From Gracilaria gracilis (taxonomy: Eukaryota; Rhodophyta; Florideophyceae; Gracilariales; Gracilariaceae), in assembly GCA_030374805.1 (NCBI GenBank), contig JARGSG010000228.1, forward strand, positions 124,001 through 188,000: a DNA stretch of 64,000 nucleotides, read 5' to 3'. The notes below the pieces were generated by a model. That model had not been told where the DNA came from, did not search any database, and saw nothing but the letters and a program-made list of their open reading frames with translations. Shown here piece after piece: positions 49,831 through 61,789 of this stretch (its first letter is position 1; every line of letters starts with the position of its first letter). A program made the translations under genes and the position numbers.

Positions 49831-50900
49831 TTGGCTTAGTGCCTCGTTCCAGATGGATTCGATGCTTCGCTGCCGCAATCGTTCAGAGATGGTCGTCTCA
49901 CATGCCCGCAAACGGTTGAAGTAGCTCAATGACTTTATCTCGTTCTTAATAATACTCAGGGCTGATCTGTACCTTGCTGGGCCAATCGTTTTCATATTTC
50001 TGTACGGTTTCTTGCTCCTGTTCTGTATCCTTGTCTTCCCGCTCGGAATTCCTGTCCGAAATCGGAAGTTGTTCTCCATCCTTAGACTCGTCGCTCCGCG
50101 AAAATGGTTGCGGAGTAATAAGCGCTACAGGAGATGGAAGGGAAAGTCCGATAACTTTGTTCTTGTGTACTTGAACCGAGCGGTCAGAAACGTTCGCTAC
50201 GCGAACGAAAAAGGGTACGTCCGGTCGGAGCTCCATAATTCCACCCGCAAGGAGTGTTAGTTCAAGCGTCGATCCCGTACGGTGATGAGACTGTAGAAAG
50301 ACCAAGCTGGACGTTTTGGTGGTTACCAAGATATTCGTTTCCGACATTGGGGGTAAAACAACCGGACGGGCAACGTGTATCTTATTAGATGGGGTTTCCC
50401 GTTCGGGTTCTTGTTCCGGCGCGGAGGGTGCATTTGGTCCGTAGGCGGTAGACCGTATAGATACCGGTTTGGAAGTACGTAGGAGTATTGTCTATTTCGA
50501 TGGTATTATTGCCAAGACGTTCTTGTCAATAAAAAGAAGTACCTAGTAGTACACTGGTGGAGAGGTTAGAAACCACCAGGAACTGTACTCGTACGTTGAG
50601 GTCACCGATTCGGACGGTAAGGGAGAGAACTCCCACAACGTCCATTCAGTCCTTCGATGCGTCCGTAATTCGGGGTCATATGTCCGGTCGAAGTTTTGAG
50701 CGCCAATTCGGAGGGGAATGGCGTTCGTGAACCAGACAGGGTCCGGCTCCGGTATCAAGAACTCCTGTTAACGGATATATCAGTGCCGTATTGAGGCCAA
50801 CCGACACGTGCACCTTGTAGTTCGCGCTAGAAAAGAGGACCGTTTCGGCTTCTATATCCGTATCGGTCAGGTCGCATGTCAAAACAGGGGACTCCCCTCG
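49831..50900 (-). mobile_element. Element B: protease region
   Basis: Contains VLDTGAGPCLVHERH, the retropepsin active-site block, with a Ser/Glu-rich linker toward RT. Confidence 0.7.
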
Positions 50901-51189
50901 GATAGAGTCCGTTCGTCCTGTCCCTGACGGGGCAAGGCTAGGCCTCTGCGGAGGAGGCGATGCTTCTATGCTTTCTCTCGGTCTTTTTCCTGGTCAGGAG
51001 CAGGCTCCTCGACCAGCATAGCGGCCGGTGTCAGTCGTGGTGAGTACGGCTGGTGATACTGTCCGCCCTGGCGATATCCGCTGTTGTCCCTTGGGGTTTC
51101 AGGTTTCTGTCCGGTCTGGTAGGCACTTTAATAGCCTTCCTCGCGGCATTGCTGATAATTCTCCTCACGTATGGCCAATAGCTTCTCCT

Positions 51190-52650
51190 TTAGGTCCGGT
51201 GGGAGCAAGTGAAAACAGTTGAGCTCCCGTGAGAGGCAAATCCGACACACTCTAACTGGTGCCTACCCTTGCGTTTTTGGCTCCCGGGAGCTGGCGGGAC
51301 TGGGATAAGACCGAACGGACTGCGCAGGCGTTGAAGCCGAGGGTGTAGTGGAAGGCGAGGGCATGGAGGACGCGCGGGATAACGCGAGCACATGTTCCTC
51401 GTCTTCGTCCGATACGGAGTAGATCGATTCCGACGGGTTATCGATACTGTGAACCCTTCGAGCGGTTCGAGAGGGCTCTTTCCGAGCGGTTGGTTTGTTA
51501 GTATCGACCCGGACGGACTGTCGACGTGAGGCGCGATGGGTGTCTCCGTACGATTCCGCGTAACGGGTAAGGTCGTCATATCCGATATTGAGATGCGAGG
51601 TGAGGTGATTCCTCATCTTTGACCGTATGGCGGGAAGGAGTCCTTCGACGAAGATCCCCTTCAATTTCCGATCGGTAGAATGATCCCACAGCGGAGCACT
51701 TTCGCCCAGAGTTTCTGGGCGAATTCCGTGTCGGACATACCAGACGCTTGGTGGTAGGGGGTGACCTGTGCGGCCGCGTCGGCAATAACCTCATCCGTTG
51801 CGTACGTGGTCAACATGAAGTTGACTACCTCTTCGCACGTATGGAGAGACTCATCCCGGGTACTGTCGGCAGCGCCAGGCTCACCTTCGAACCGTGACGG
51901 AACCAGAGCGTGCGGCGGTTCGGTCAGGTAAAATTGGAAACACCAGAGGGCTACCCCCTCAGTGAGTCCGTTATGGCTGTAAGTGGTTTTAAACCGCTCC
52001 AAGAAATTGAGAACCGATATCGGATCTGTGCCGGAAAAGGAATGACCTTTTATCTGGACATTCAAGTGCATTGTCTGTACGGTCAATAAAGGATTTGTGT
52101 GTTTGGCTCGGTACCTGAGCTACCAGTGCGCCCAGTGTACTGTATAGAGCTGACGTTGCCGGTTCCGAACGGTCTGTCTTCAGGATATTCCTGACCATGT
52201 CGTGTACGATCGCTGGAATATCCTGGTGCAGAAGCGCCGGCATTTGGTTCTTGAGCTACGTCTCCACGGCCATGGGGATGTGGACCTCAATTTCAGTTCG
52301 GAGACTCTGCAGGGCGTAGAGAGCGGTCCCTGCCCAGTGTTGCCGTGTGGTAGTCCGTTCGGTAGGGAGTAGCCCCGCGGCGTGCTCTCCGTTGCGGGAG
52401 AGGATGCGAGAGCACTTGTCTCGTCCTCGTTCCCAACGGACGTTAACCTGTTACGTGCGGAGCCGTCTCGGAGAATCCATTCGGGCTCATCTGAAGCCAT
52501 AAAGTAGGCCGTCGCGTTATTTTGGGTGCTCCGGCGGCCAACCGAAGCGGCATCCGAAGCGGTGCGAATTGCGACCGGTACGGACTTTGAGGAGTCTTTT
52601 TTGACCAAAGACCCTTCACCCATTTTTCCATGTGGACGATGAATCATACT
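51190..52650 (-). mobile_element. Element B: gag region
   Basis: Capsid-like helical segment (DPISVLNFLERFKTTYSHNG; VVNFMLTTYATDEVIADAA; SGMSDTEFAQKLWAKVLRCG) aligns with the gag of element A (DPILVLDFLASL; LLRSYATNGAIQSA; SGETETDFSVRLNKAFHRCG). Confidence 0.8.
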
Positions 52651-52704
52651 GTACGTATCGGTTCTACGATTGGTTCTGCTACTCCGTACGGTCTCGAATT
52701 CCAA

Positions 52705-52722
52705 TTTTAGGTCGGGAGACCA
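52705..52722 (-). other. Primer-binding site of element B
   Basis: TGGTCTCCCGACCTAAAA on the element's strand, one base inside the 5' LTR; the first 15 bases equal those of element A. Confidence 0.7.
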
Positions 52723-52723
52723 A

Positions 52724-53687
52724 TGTGGTATAATGCACAAAAATGGAGAAAGTCCGAAGCGGTCTTGAGATGGGAGCGGCGGCAGCGTACAGTGTTGCGA
52801 ATGTAATGAATCCAAACGGTGGAAAGCGGCGGAAGCACCGGGCGGTCGAAGGAAGAGTGGACGGTTGGTATCACCAGGCATGTACAGGAACGTGCGGAAG
52901 GGTACGAAAGGTCCCTACAAGAAATATTTTCACTTTTGTGAGTGCAAGTGGAGCGCATTTTTTACGTAGTTCAGCATCCACGTGCACTCCATCTATACGC
53001 AGTTCGCGCTCCAAATGGGCACCCTTGTCAGGACAGATTCATTTTTTTAATAGTTTATTTCATTATTGTGAGTGCGCGCGGAGTGCATTTGGACATCTCG
53101 TGGGGCATACTAAGAACAATATGGGTGCGGAAGGAGTGCAATTTGTATTTTTTTGCACTCCATATGCGTTCAATCCGCTTAGCAAGCGTCCTTCAACTGG
53201 ACACCGCGAAATTGAGTTGCAAACGCGGATTGCCCGCACTCAATATGAAGTCCGTTTAGCATCCACGTATCCTCCACAAGTGCCATCCACCATCAAATTG
53301 CACTACTCTTTCTCCAAAAATTTCTTATAGGGGGTCTGATAAACCGCATAAAGGAGTAGCCGTGCGGTCGATAGTCAGCGCAAACTAACGAAGAAGAGGT
53401 CACGCAGAAGATGCTTGTCGTTTACGATTGAGGCCTCGGGAGATCCGAGCTAAAACTAAATATCGGGCCTGGGCCCCCTACTGACTACTGCGCGATCACT
53501 CGAATTTTCATTGTCAATACCCAACCTGCACACGTGTCCAACTTGTACGCTGTGCGAACCCGGCCAGCACCCGATCACCAAATCGCACACCTGGCGGTGC
53601 CACTGCACCGGCCCGCCGGGCACTACCCCTTTGCACGTGAACGGTCAATCGTATATACCGCCTACCAACTCGGGCCCACATACTACA
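52724..53687 (-). repeat. 5' LTR of element B with nested insertion
   Basis: Matches the 540-bp LTR at both ends (TGTGGTATAATGCACAAAA... and ...CACATACTACA) but is split by about 0.42 kb of unrelated sequence. Confidence 0.8.
52931..53355. mobile_element. Nested insert of unknown type in the LTR of B
   Basis: Absent from the sister LTR. AT-rich, with two copies of GTGAGTGC...GGAGTGCATTT-like sequence (about 52,936 and 53,068) and a hairpin GGAGTGCA/TGCACTCC near 53,131-53,160. Boundaries are approximate; no coding capacity. Confidence 0.55.
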
Positions 53688-54258
53688 TTCGGGCCATGAT
53701 CACAGATAAACCTCTCATTAGGAATCGCACCATGCGTACGCGCGAAAGAAGCCATCTTGGAAAGTACATGGGCACCACAGCTGTGTGAATCTGTCTGTTT
53801 CGTGAAGCCCAGATTATCGAGCATGTAGTTCTCCTTCGCCACTATCCAATCGATTTCCAATTGCTGTGAGTGCTCAATAAGTTTCATGATCAGGTTGCGG
53901 CATTTAAAAGGGCACCCAAACCGTAAACTATCACCCCAGTATATTTGACGCTTATTTTCCCCGATATTCTCCGCCACAAACGCTGCCCAATGTTCTCCAC
54001 CAATATTGACAGGTACAAAAATAGTACGTTTTTCCTCGGGCACGGATACATTTTTTCAGTTAAAAGCTGTTTGTAGCGGTCGAGGATCTGAATTTGTTCT
54101 TCTCGACACTGATTTTTGTACAAACTTGCGACGGTACTAATATCCCGAACCATATCTACCGTAATGAACACGACAACTGAGGAGGGCTTTAGTTTCAAGA
54201 CTCCGCTTCCTAAGAGAGCATTGGAGAACCACGACTCTGCTTCAAAAGATGATATCAA
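53688..54258 (-). pseudogene. Ulp1/SENP-like (C48) cysteine peptidase gene, disrupted
   Basis: Minus-strand frames carry a Ulp1-type domain: N-terminal SWFSNALLGSG, then FVPVNIGGEHWAAFVAEN (catalytic His), IYWGDSLRF (Asp) and TKQTDSHSCGAHVLSKM (Gln and Cys). All four catalytic residues are visible. The family removes SUMO-like tags; copies are also carried by some DNA transposons, especially Mutator-like ones. The frame is disturbed and the gene is cut by insertion of element B, after which the apparent continuation lies at 42,566-42,741. Host gene versus transposon gene cannot be settled. Confidence 0.75.
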
Positions 54259-55321
54259 ATGAAACTAATCATTTCCCTTACTGTCATGTACATTCTTCAC
54301 ATCCAGAATGAGGTAAAACCACAATCCTTTCAATTATTTAAAGCGATGGCTGCCCTGACGGTTGAAATTTATTTTGTATGATGCTTTAAACTTTCCATGA
54401 ACCATAAAATCTTCTTAACAATCTGACGTATATCCGTTTCTTCCTTCTTCCAGAGCTTACGATCTAGATTTTCTTCACCGATAAAATTTCTTCTGTGCTC
54501 TTCACAGGATTAAAGTTTTCATCGATTTCATCTCCCGAATCTTCGAGGCGAGGATGCAAAATGCTGAAAATGTTGGCATCTGGAGGATTCCCGGGTAGAA
54601 TGCGCACGGATGTATCTTCAGCATCACAAAAGTTTATCACTGATGCTGCAAACACGAGCAGCCACAGCGAAAGAAAGCAAAAGCGGCGAGCCAACAGAAA
54701 CGGGTAGACGCGAGCCCCAAGAAGCGAAGTCGCGAAAGACAGGCAGCAAGCAGAAGGACCAAGAATATAGGCACCAGCAAAGGCGAGTTCGCACAAGCGG
54801 AAGTCGCGAGAAGAAAATGAGAGGCAAAAGGTTGTAGAATCAAGAAACTGCAGGCCAAAGCGGATTGAAAGAGCGGAATGCAAAAGTGGTAGAAAAAAAT
54901 GGCAGACAAAAAAGGAAAATAAAATGGATAAGACAAGAGAGAAAACGAAGCGGTACGAACAGTCGGTATTGGAAGGAATAAGCCGGGAGGAGGGCCGAAA
55001 AAGAGCTTATTGGAACCAGCGAGCGTGAATGCGCAACAGCGCAAGAGCTTCTGGGATGGAGCAAGCGTGAATGTGCAACCGTGCAAAAGGACTCGCGCAA
55101 AGTGGGCGCTTTTTTGAACGGGGTTTTGTCCCGCCTGAAGAGCTCAGAAAGGTGACGCGGGAGAGTGCTGACCAATCAAGAGGCCAGAAACGGAGGGTCG
55201 GATGACTAGGCATAGAGAAAGTGCTATTGGAGAGCATGGAGAGGGCGGTGTAAGAAAGAGAGGATGCTACGAATTTCATTTCATAGAGTAGGAGGATCTG
55301 GGGAAAAAGTCTACACTCTGT
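54259..55321. other. No assignable gene
   Basis: A minus-strand frame at 54,464-54,883 (139 codons) has a hydrophobic stretch (FLSLWLLVFAASVINF) and an acidic end, and may be an upstream exon of the peptidase gene or a relic. Otherwise nothing supportable. Confidence 0.25.
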
Positions 55322-56560
55322 ACAGTGGGAGAATCCGAAAATTTCTATCATTCCAGACTACCAAATGGGTAATTAGGGACCTGTCCCCGTCCAAACTGAG
55401 ACAGGCCCACTACAGTTACACAAAATGTCATGTAAACAGAATGTTTCTTTTTCAGACATTCATATGTAGCGGTTTACTTCTCGATTGGCCACCATCACGT
55501 TAGGAAGGCAAACCGTTTTCCCCAAATACCTCTCTTTGTTAGGCCTATAACACACCACCAGTACTTCAACCTCATTTCCAGCATGAACCGCGCGCACATG
55601 TCTATCAATGAGCTACTCAACCTTGACAGCGAAGACCTTGGCCTCTAGGAAGACGATAAATCCGGTGAAGACAGCGTTGATGTCAATAATATTTCCCACA
55701 ATAAGAGAGAACAGATTCGACCACAAAACCACAATTTGTTGCTTTTCAAGCAAAGTGGAAAGCCTGCAGGCACTCAGAACTTGTCAACCTCAGACATTGA
55801 TACGCTTTAGAATTTAGCAGAAGAACCTGAACCGACAGGTGGCAATGGTTGGGCAAGAGTATGTTCAGATTACAACAAGTACGCTACCAAAAATGGGCGC
55901 AAAGAAAGAAACCAGCACAGTTTAAAATCAAAGTTTGATAAGATGTTGTATGTTCAGAAACAAACCGGTGACCCAAAATGCCCTCCAGCAGTACGTAGAG
56001 CGAAGAATATACAAAAATAGATTCTGTCCAAGATGGTTTCCTTAACTTACAACAGCAATTTCAAAGAGGTTGCGGGCATCACAGAGAAACAAGAACGCAC
56101 TGGTACTGCAGAGGGTGCAGCGCAACAGGACAAAAACGAATCACCCTTCATAACGCCTCCATCATAATCCTGAAGACGAGGATTAATGAATCCGCGGGCC
56201 CCTCTTTCGAAACTGATGGAACTAGATCTGCTGGAAGGCTTACTGCAGATGACGAAAGCGGTTACAGACCTGGCTAATGCTCAAGTTATCCGCGAAAAGA
56301 AGAAGTGACAGTCCAGGAAAACCTGCAAAAAGCAATTTCCAGCGCAGTGTAGAAGAGTAACCTTAGCTTGGTGCAACAGGTTTCTCACATGGTCAAAGAA
56401 ATTGTTGAAAGTGCGCTGCATACCAAAGAAACCGGAGACGAACGAGAAAAACAAATCCTGACCCCTCTAATTCCCTTCTTGGTTATTGGGCTGTGTTCAT
56501 CTGACTTACAACGTGCTCGTGGCCGTGAAGTTCTGTCGTCTGCCTACCTCTTGAAGTAGA
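55322..56560 (+). mobile_element. DNA transposon copy 3 with Myb/SANT-like gene relic
   Basis: Starts with the family terminal repeat (CAGTGGGAGAATCCGAAAATT) and its first 200 bp match copy 1's right end in inverted orientation. Beyond that, about 55,583-56,430, a plus-strand reading frame crossed by several stops encodes a degenerate trihelix/Myb-SANT-like domain (GGNGWARVCSDYNKYA, LKSKFDKMLYVQKQTGDP, CPPAVRRAKNIQ), resembling the DNA-binding domains associated with transposon and multigene families (DUF6818-like). The right end was not found. This may be a remnant of the autonomous member. Confidence 0.6.
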
Positions 56561-56640
56561 CAGAAACTGCTTGGCAGTGCCGCATGCCCCAAAAAATGTA
56601 GCATACACATTTCAGGCTTTCTTAAACGGAATCAGGTTAT
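56561..56640. other. Short unassigned gap
   Basis: Nothing recognised. Confidence 0.3.
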
Positions 56641-57580
56641 GTCTTACTTCCATCCTGGAGCCTCATACGAATATTCATTGGACAGCGCCCCACGTCGATC
56701 GACAGAGTTTAGTCCCAGAGTCGAGGTGCCCTGGTCAACCTCACTAGACTGAAACGGAATGCTCTGAGAAAAGGACAGCGTATGGGACGAAGCAAACAGA
56801 GACCCTATCATCCAGAAAGGCATCTGCGGCAGCCGAACTCGAGAGCATTGCATCATCGAATGCACTATCGATCCTCTAAGTCCCCATCCCCAATGAGACC
56901 AGGGCCTCCACTTCCAGATACCATGGAGTTCTTGCGAACGCGATCAACAAACGACGATTGTTGAAATCCGGGATCAAGGCTCGTGCTTGAAATCGAAGTC
57001 GTACCAGGTGGCACCGGGTTATAACGCGCAAACTCTCCATTTTGACGTCGGCGAGGACGCGGAATAGAAACTACAGACGGTTTCAAGTTTGTCAATGGTT
57101 CTTCAAAGAGAACAACATTATCTCGATAATGCAAGAGGAGAGCGGCCCACAATGATTGCCCAGACAGAAACTTTGAATTTCCAATGATGACGTTTCCCAG
57201 ACGTGCGCGAGTCAGAGCTACATTCAGGCGTCGTGGGTCGGCAAGAAACCCGATTCCTTGATGCTCCTTAGAACTTACGCATGACAGGATTATGTACGCC
57301 TTTTCGCAACCCTGAAAAGCATCGACGGAAGCAACTTCAACATCGCGATAAATTCTTGATGCAACGGACACATGCGGGCAAAACGTGAAACCACATATGC
57401 ACGTTGTCCTTCATACGGCGTAATCACGCCAATTTGATCTACTGCAACCCCAAAATGATCCGAAAGCCGCTTCACAAGACATATCGAAGCCCAGCAACAT
57501 TGAAGAACTCCCTCGCGCACAAATTTGATAAGAAGATGGCTATCACTTCCAACGCATCTTCGGCGCCCTTGTGAAAGATG
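56641..57580 (-). pseudogene. UPF1 pseudogene, 3' half (inverted)
   Basis: Minus-strand frames match the C-terminal half of the RNA helicase UPF1/RENT1: DQIGVITPYEGQRAYVV, then VEVASVDAFQGCEKAYIILS, KEHQGIGFLADPRRLNVALT and RARLGNVIIGN, i.e. helicase motifs IV-VI, followed by the Ser/Arg/Pro-rich tail. A frame change separates the two parts near 57,330-57,370. It is joined head-to-head to the 5' half at about 57,575. Confidence 0.9.
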
Positions 57581-59005
57581 AGTCAAAAAAAGATCGCCAA
57601 ATGAAGGAGAAACAAATCAGATCTAATATTACTGTGCGATGGGATACTAGCCTTAACAAGCGTCGTGCTGTAAATTTCATTATCGCGCAGATGCCTGACG
57701 GTGAAATTCGCATCATGCACGGAGGCGAAATACTACTAACAAATCCGTCGCTTAAATTGGAGTGTATTCGCATGTTCGAGGGCTTCACTACATACCAAGG
57801 AGTAGCCTTGGTGCTCAGAAGTGGCCGCTCATCGTCTCGTGCGCCGACCGAAACTAGTACAGGATTTCGCGTCGAAATTGTTTGGAATTCATCTTCGTTT
57901 GATCGCATGACTGCTTCACTTCGTCCATTTGCAGTTAAAGAGACTTATGTTTCAGGGTATTTGTTGCATCGCATCCTTGGACATGAATACCACCCAAAAG
58001 TGGTGAAAACGTCTAACATTCCTGACAGCCATAATGCCTCGAACCTACCTCCGCTGAATGACTCACAGAAAATTGTTGTACGCTATATGCTTGAGGCCCC
58101 TCTCTCACAAAATCAGGGCCCCCCTGGTACATGAAAGACCGTGACGTCTGCCAGAATTTTTTACCATTTAAGGAAGCAAGTTAATGGCAGGATACTAGTA
58201 TGCGCACCGAGTAGCATTGATGTGGATCAATTGAGTGAAAAGATCGCGTCGACTAGGGTGAATGTCATGCGCGTTATGGCGAAACCCCGAGAAGCGCTTC
58301 CGTCAACAGTGGAGCACTTATCGCTCCACTACCGGGTTCGTCACATTGATGGTCGTGAATAATCCGAATTGAACAAGCTCATGAAACTGCGCGATAAAAC
58401 TGGTGAACTGAGTGATAAGGATTATCGTCGACTGAGGTCACTGAAGAGGGCAATTGAGCGCGAACTTCTAGATTCCGCTGACGTATTTTGCACTACATGC
58501 ACATCTGTGGGAGACCAAAGACTGAACTCCTTTTGCTTCCGTTCGGTTTTGATCGATGAAGCTACACAAGCATCCGAACCAGAGAGGGTAATTCCAATTG
58601 TGCACGAATGCAAGCAGCTTGCCTTTTGTCGGAGATCACTGCCAGCTTAGAAAAGTCATCACTGAAAAGGGGGTTGCGGCAGCTAGCCTGCGGCAGTCTA
58701 TGTTTAAACGACTTGTTGCTCTTGGTATGAGGCCTATTCACCTTCAGGTGCAATACCGTAGGCATCCTTTCCTATCAGCTTTCCGGTCAGTAACCTTTAA
58801 CGAGAAAACCCTGCAGAACGGTATTTCTGCGGAAGATCACAAGTCTTCCTTTCCCGAGCTTCCTTGGATTTGTTCTTCTCTTCCAATGCTATTCTGGTCA
58901 CAGACTGGGCCTGAGAAAGATTCGGCTTCTGGAACTAGCTATCTGATTCGGGTTGAGCCTGCCGCTGTGGAGGAGGCGGTGATCCACTTGCTCAAAGCAG
59001 TTTAA
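57571..59005 (+). pseudogene. UPF1 pseudogene, 5' half (N-terminally truncated)
   Basis: Plus-strand frame matches UPF1 from the stalk/1B region (ITVRWDTSLNKRRAVNF) through RecA1: FDRMTASLRPFAVKETYVSG, NQGPPGT (Walker A), ILVCAPSSIDVDQLSEKI, LIDEATQASEPE (DEAD-like box), VGDHCQL and LQVQYRRHPFLSAF, ending at EEAVIHLLKAV. It has a stop in place of the Walker A glycine (58,132-58,134), a second stop at 58,360-58,362, and a one-base insertion near 58,626 before VGDHCQL. The N-terminal zinc-binding (CH) domain is missing. UPF1 is the core nonsense-mediated decay helicase; a working copy must lie elsewhere. Confidence 0.93.
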
Positions 59006-59639
59006 AGGCATTGAAACGCTTATGTGTAGCATTTCGCAGCAATTGCAATTCGGAGGGTTGTCTCCAAGTTCTTCTAACACCGCTAATTTGTATAGCCCAT
59101 CACGTGATTGTGACGGGAGCGGTGCGAGCGCAAGGAAATTACCACCAGGGCTACCGAAGAGGGATCACTCGTACCAGATTTTAAATACTCTGGATTCTCC
59201 GTCACCCACTCTGAAATCTGCGGCTTCGAGCGTGCGCGGAGAGCCTCGGGTGGCAGATAAGAAAGGAGGTAAGGACGGTGGAAGCAATGAGCTATTGAAA
59301 GAAGCGAGTGGCGGGAAAGAACGGGTGCATTATATTTGTCGGAAGCTGGGAACGCAACACTCTCTCTATTCGAATGAAGCTGCGTGCATATTAATCGCGT
59401 GCAGAGTGAAATTAGCATGGTGAACTGCGTGGCTGAGGAAAAAGCGATGCTTCGTCGCCTCACAATGTGTGAGAAGCTGTGGCGACGAAAAGTGCGAGAA
59501 AAGAGCTCCACCATACGAGCACAGCTTTGTGAAGGTGCGTCAATTGAAGGAGGCGAGTGTGAGAAAGAAGATGAGTCTAGAAACGGTTGACAGCTGGGTG
59601 TGTACATGATGAGCGCAGGTGGCGGGACATTGAAGGCAA
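59006..59639 (+). other. Coding-like unassigned segment
   Basis: Two plus-strand frames, 59,022-59,423 (Ser/Lys/Gly-rich) and 59,384-59,590 (Arg/Glu-rich, EKAMLRRLTMCEKLWRRKV), have plausible composition but no recognised family. They may be the end of a gene fused to the UPF1 relic. Confidence 0.25.
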
Positions 59640-60884
59640 GGTGGCTACGTCTCAGGACGAAAACTGTACCTCAAATTGCGAAGGAAATTCTACTGGCCAG
59701 CAATGGCTGTAGATTGCCACGCAACTATGCGATTCTGCCCCGAGATGGCTCAGATTCGCGTCAAGCTCCGCCGCCATGCGACCAAGTTGAAGTCTTTCCC
59801 TGCATGGGAGCCTCTAGAATTCATAGCCATCGATATTTTCGGACCGTTCCTCGCTACTAAGCGGCGTAATAACTTTCTAATATCGCGGAGCGTTTTTCGA
59901 GGCGCGTTCGTACCATACCACTAGGCAGAATCACCTTATTGACTGTTGCGCAAGCATTTGTCACCCATTGGGCATTCTTCCATGGTCCACCGGTGATTCT
60001 ACTCTTCAGACAATGGGAAATAATTTGCCTTTCAGTTCTTCGGGGATGTATGAAGAATTCTGGATGTCAAGAATCTCTTTACGAAAACCTGCCCCCCCCC
60101 AGTGTAATGGGCAGGCTGAACGGTTTAACCGAAAGCTGCTAGACTCCGTTCATACGTAGCGGATCACCCACCATGTGGTACCTGTTTACAAAAGCGCTGA
60201 CATTCGCATTCAACACTCAGTTACACCGTACTACTGGGTTGAGTGCATTTGAATTGCTTCTTTCTCGCACCCCACTGTCCGTGACGCTCGAAGCAGAGCC
60301 ACCACTGGACCAATTTACTTCGTCGAAGAGATACAAGGAAACATGGAAGAAATGGCTTACCAAGCTGTTTCCTGCAGCAAACCGGTCAACGTCCCGGTCG
60401 CAAGCTGCATATAAGCGTGATTTACATGAGCGAGCCCCTCGAAGACCACCCGACCTGAAGGAAGGAGATTATGTATTCATCCGTAAGAAGTATTAGAACC
60501 CAGGCAGGGGAAAACTTCGTAAGCACTCACCCGTCGTAGATGGTGTCTTCAAGACAATTGCTGTGGAATCCGACACTTTCGTAGTTGAGATGGGTCAGAA
60601 AACTGAACGCATTTCCCCCGATCGCGTGAATTTTGCACCCCTACCTAGGTGGAACAACCCATCAAGCGAACATTGCACCACAAAGCGGATACAAACACTA
60701 CGGACAAACCAGACCCACCCCCATCGACCGCCCTAGGGAATTGCCACACACTTATAGGGGACTTTCTAATCTGCCGATGTTATCGGGCTCTATGTGCCCT
60801 GGTGCTTCGCTGTCTGAATCCTCGCCGAGTGGCGTAATTATTCGCCGCCTTCGAGAGCTGAAACCCACCCTCAATATCGCTCCA

Positions 60885-60897
60885 TCTAAGGAGGGGG
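60885..60897 (+). other. Internal polypurine-tract copy in element C
   Basis: CTAAGGAGGGGGA, same as the internal copy in element A at the corresponding place after integrase. Confidence 0.6.
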
Positions 60898-61789
60898 AGG
60901 TACTCGTCAATTCCACGTCCTCGCGTGATGAAACTCGTGATATACGGAAAGCTGGCGCTATGCTTCAGCCATCATAGCCCCATCGAAAGCCCGGCCTCTC
61001 TCCCAACTTGTCTTCCGTCAACGCAAAAGCAGAATCGTCACTAGACACTACCGCTGCGCGCGAAAGTACCGAGGAGACTCAGTCGTTACAGGCAAAGCCG
61101 TTGCCTACGCCGCATAGGGCGCCCGAAGTGACTACGCCACGCATCGAAGTGTAAAAACCACCTAAAGCGCCTTTAAGCTCGCAGGTCCAAGACGGAGAAG
61201 AATTGTCGGAGACTAAGTAGCCCAGCACGCCCAAGGCGGAATACAACGTGATCACGTCGCGAAATGCCCCGCAGGGAAATGCTAACCGTGGCACACGGAC
61301 TACATCTGTAAGGGAGAGCAGCTCAGCGAGCGAGTCCAGTCGAAAAGAAAAGCTGAAACCTCCCGTGCATACGGAGGCGGAATACCACGGCGCAGACCAA
61401 TGACGGCCACCAGTTGACAACGTCACGTGCCACCAGGGCGAGGCCGGTTCAATCAGGGTTATCGGTGACGCAGGCGCCTTCGACAACACATCCATCTCCG
61501 CCGGAACGGTTGCTACCACGAAAACCTGCGGTACGACCATCTGGGACTCTCGCGGGAGAAGGAACTCTACCGAACCAAGAAAGCAGGAACACAGAAACCG
61601 TGAGACGCATGACAATCGACCCAAGTAGGGGGGGGACCACACCGCGAAGCCACCGTGCCACCAACTTGGTTGGACAACACTCGGTCTAAACGGAGCTCGA
61701 CGCAGCACCACACACACGGCGATGTTGCTGTAGAACTCTCCGAAGAAAGATGTCGTAATCACAAAGCAAGCCGGGAAGTCTTCCGAGAG

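Larger units (their letters stand above)
42742..53687 (-). mobile_element. LTR retrotransposon B, Ty3/gypsy with chromodomain (old)
   Basis: The 10.9-kb minus-strand element is bounded by LTRs of 540 bp (42,742-43,281) and, with a nested insert, 964 bp (52,724-53,687). Layout matches element A: gag, protease, RT/RNase H, integrase, chromodomain, then antisense genes and polypurine tract. LTRs are only about 80% alike by eye, and the flanking 5-mers no longer match, so the insertion is old. It is broken, with many breaks. It lies within a Ulp1-type peptidase gene. Confidence 0.9.
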
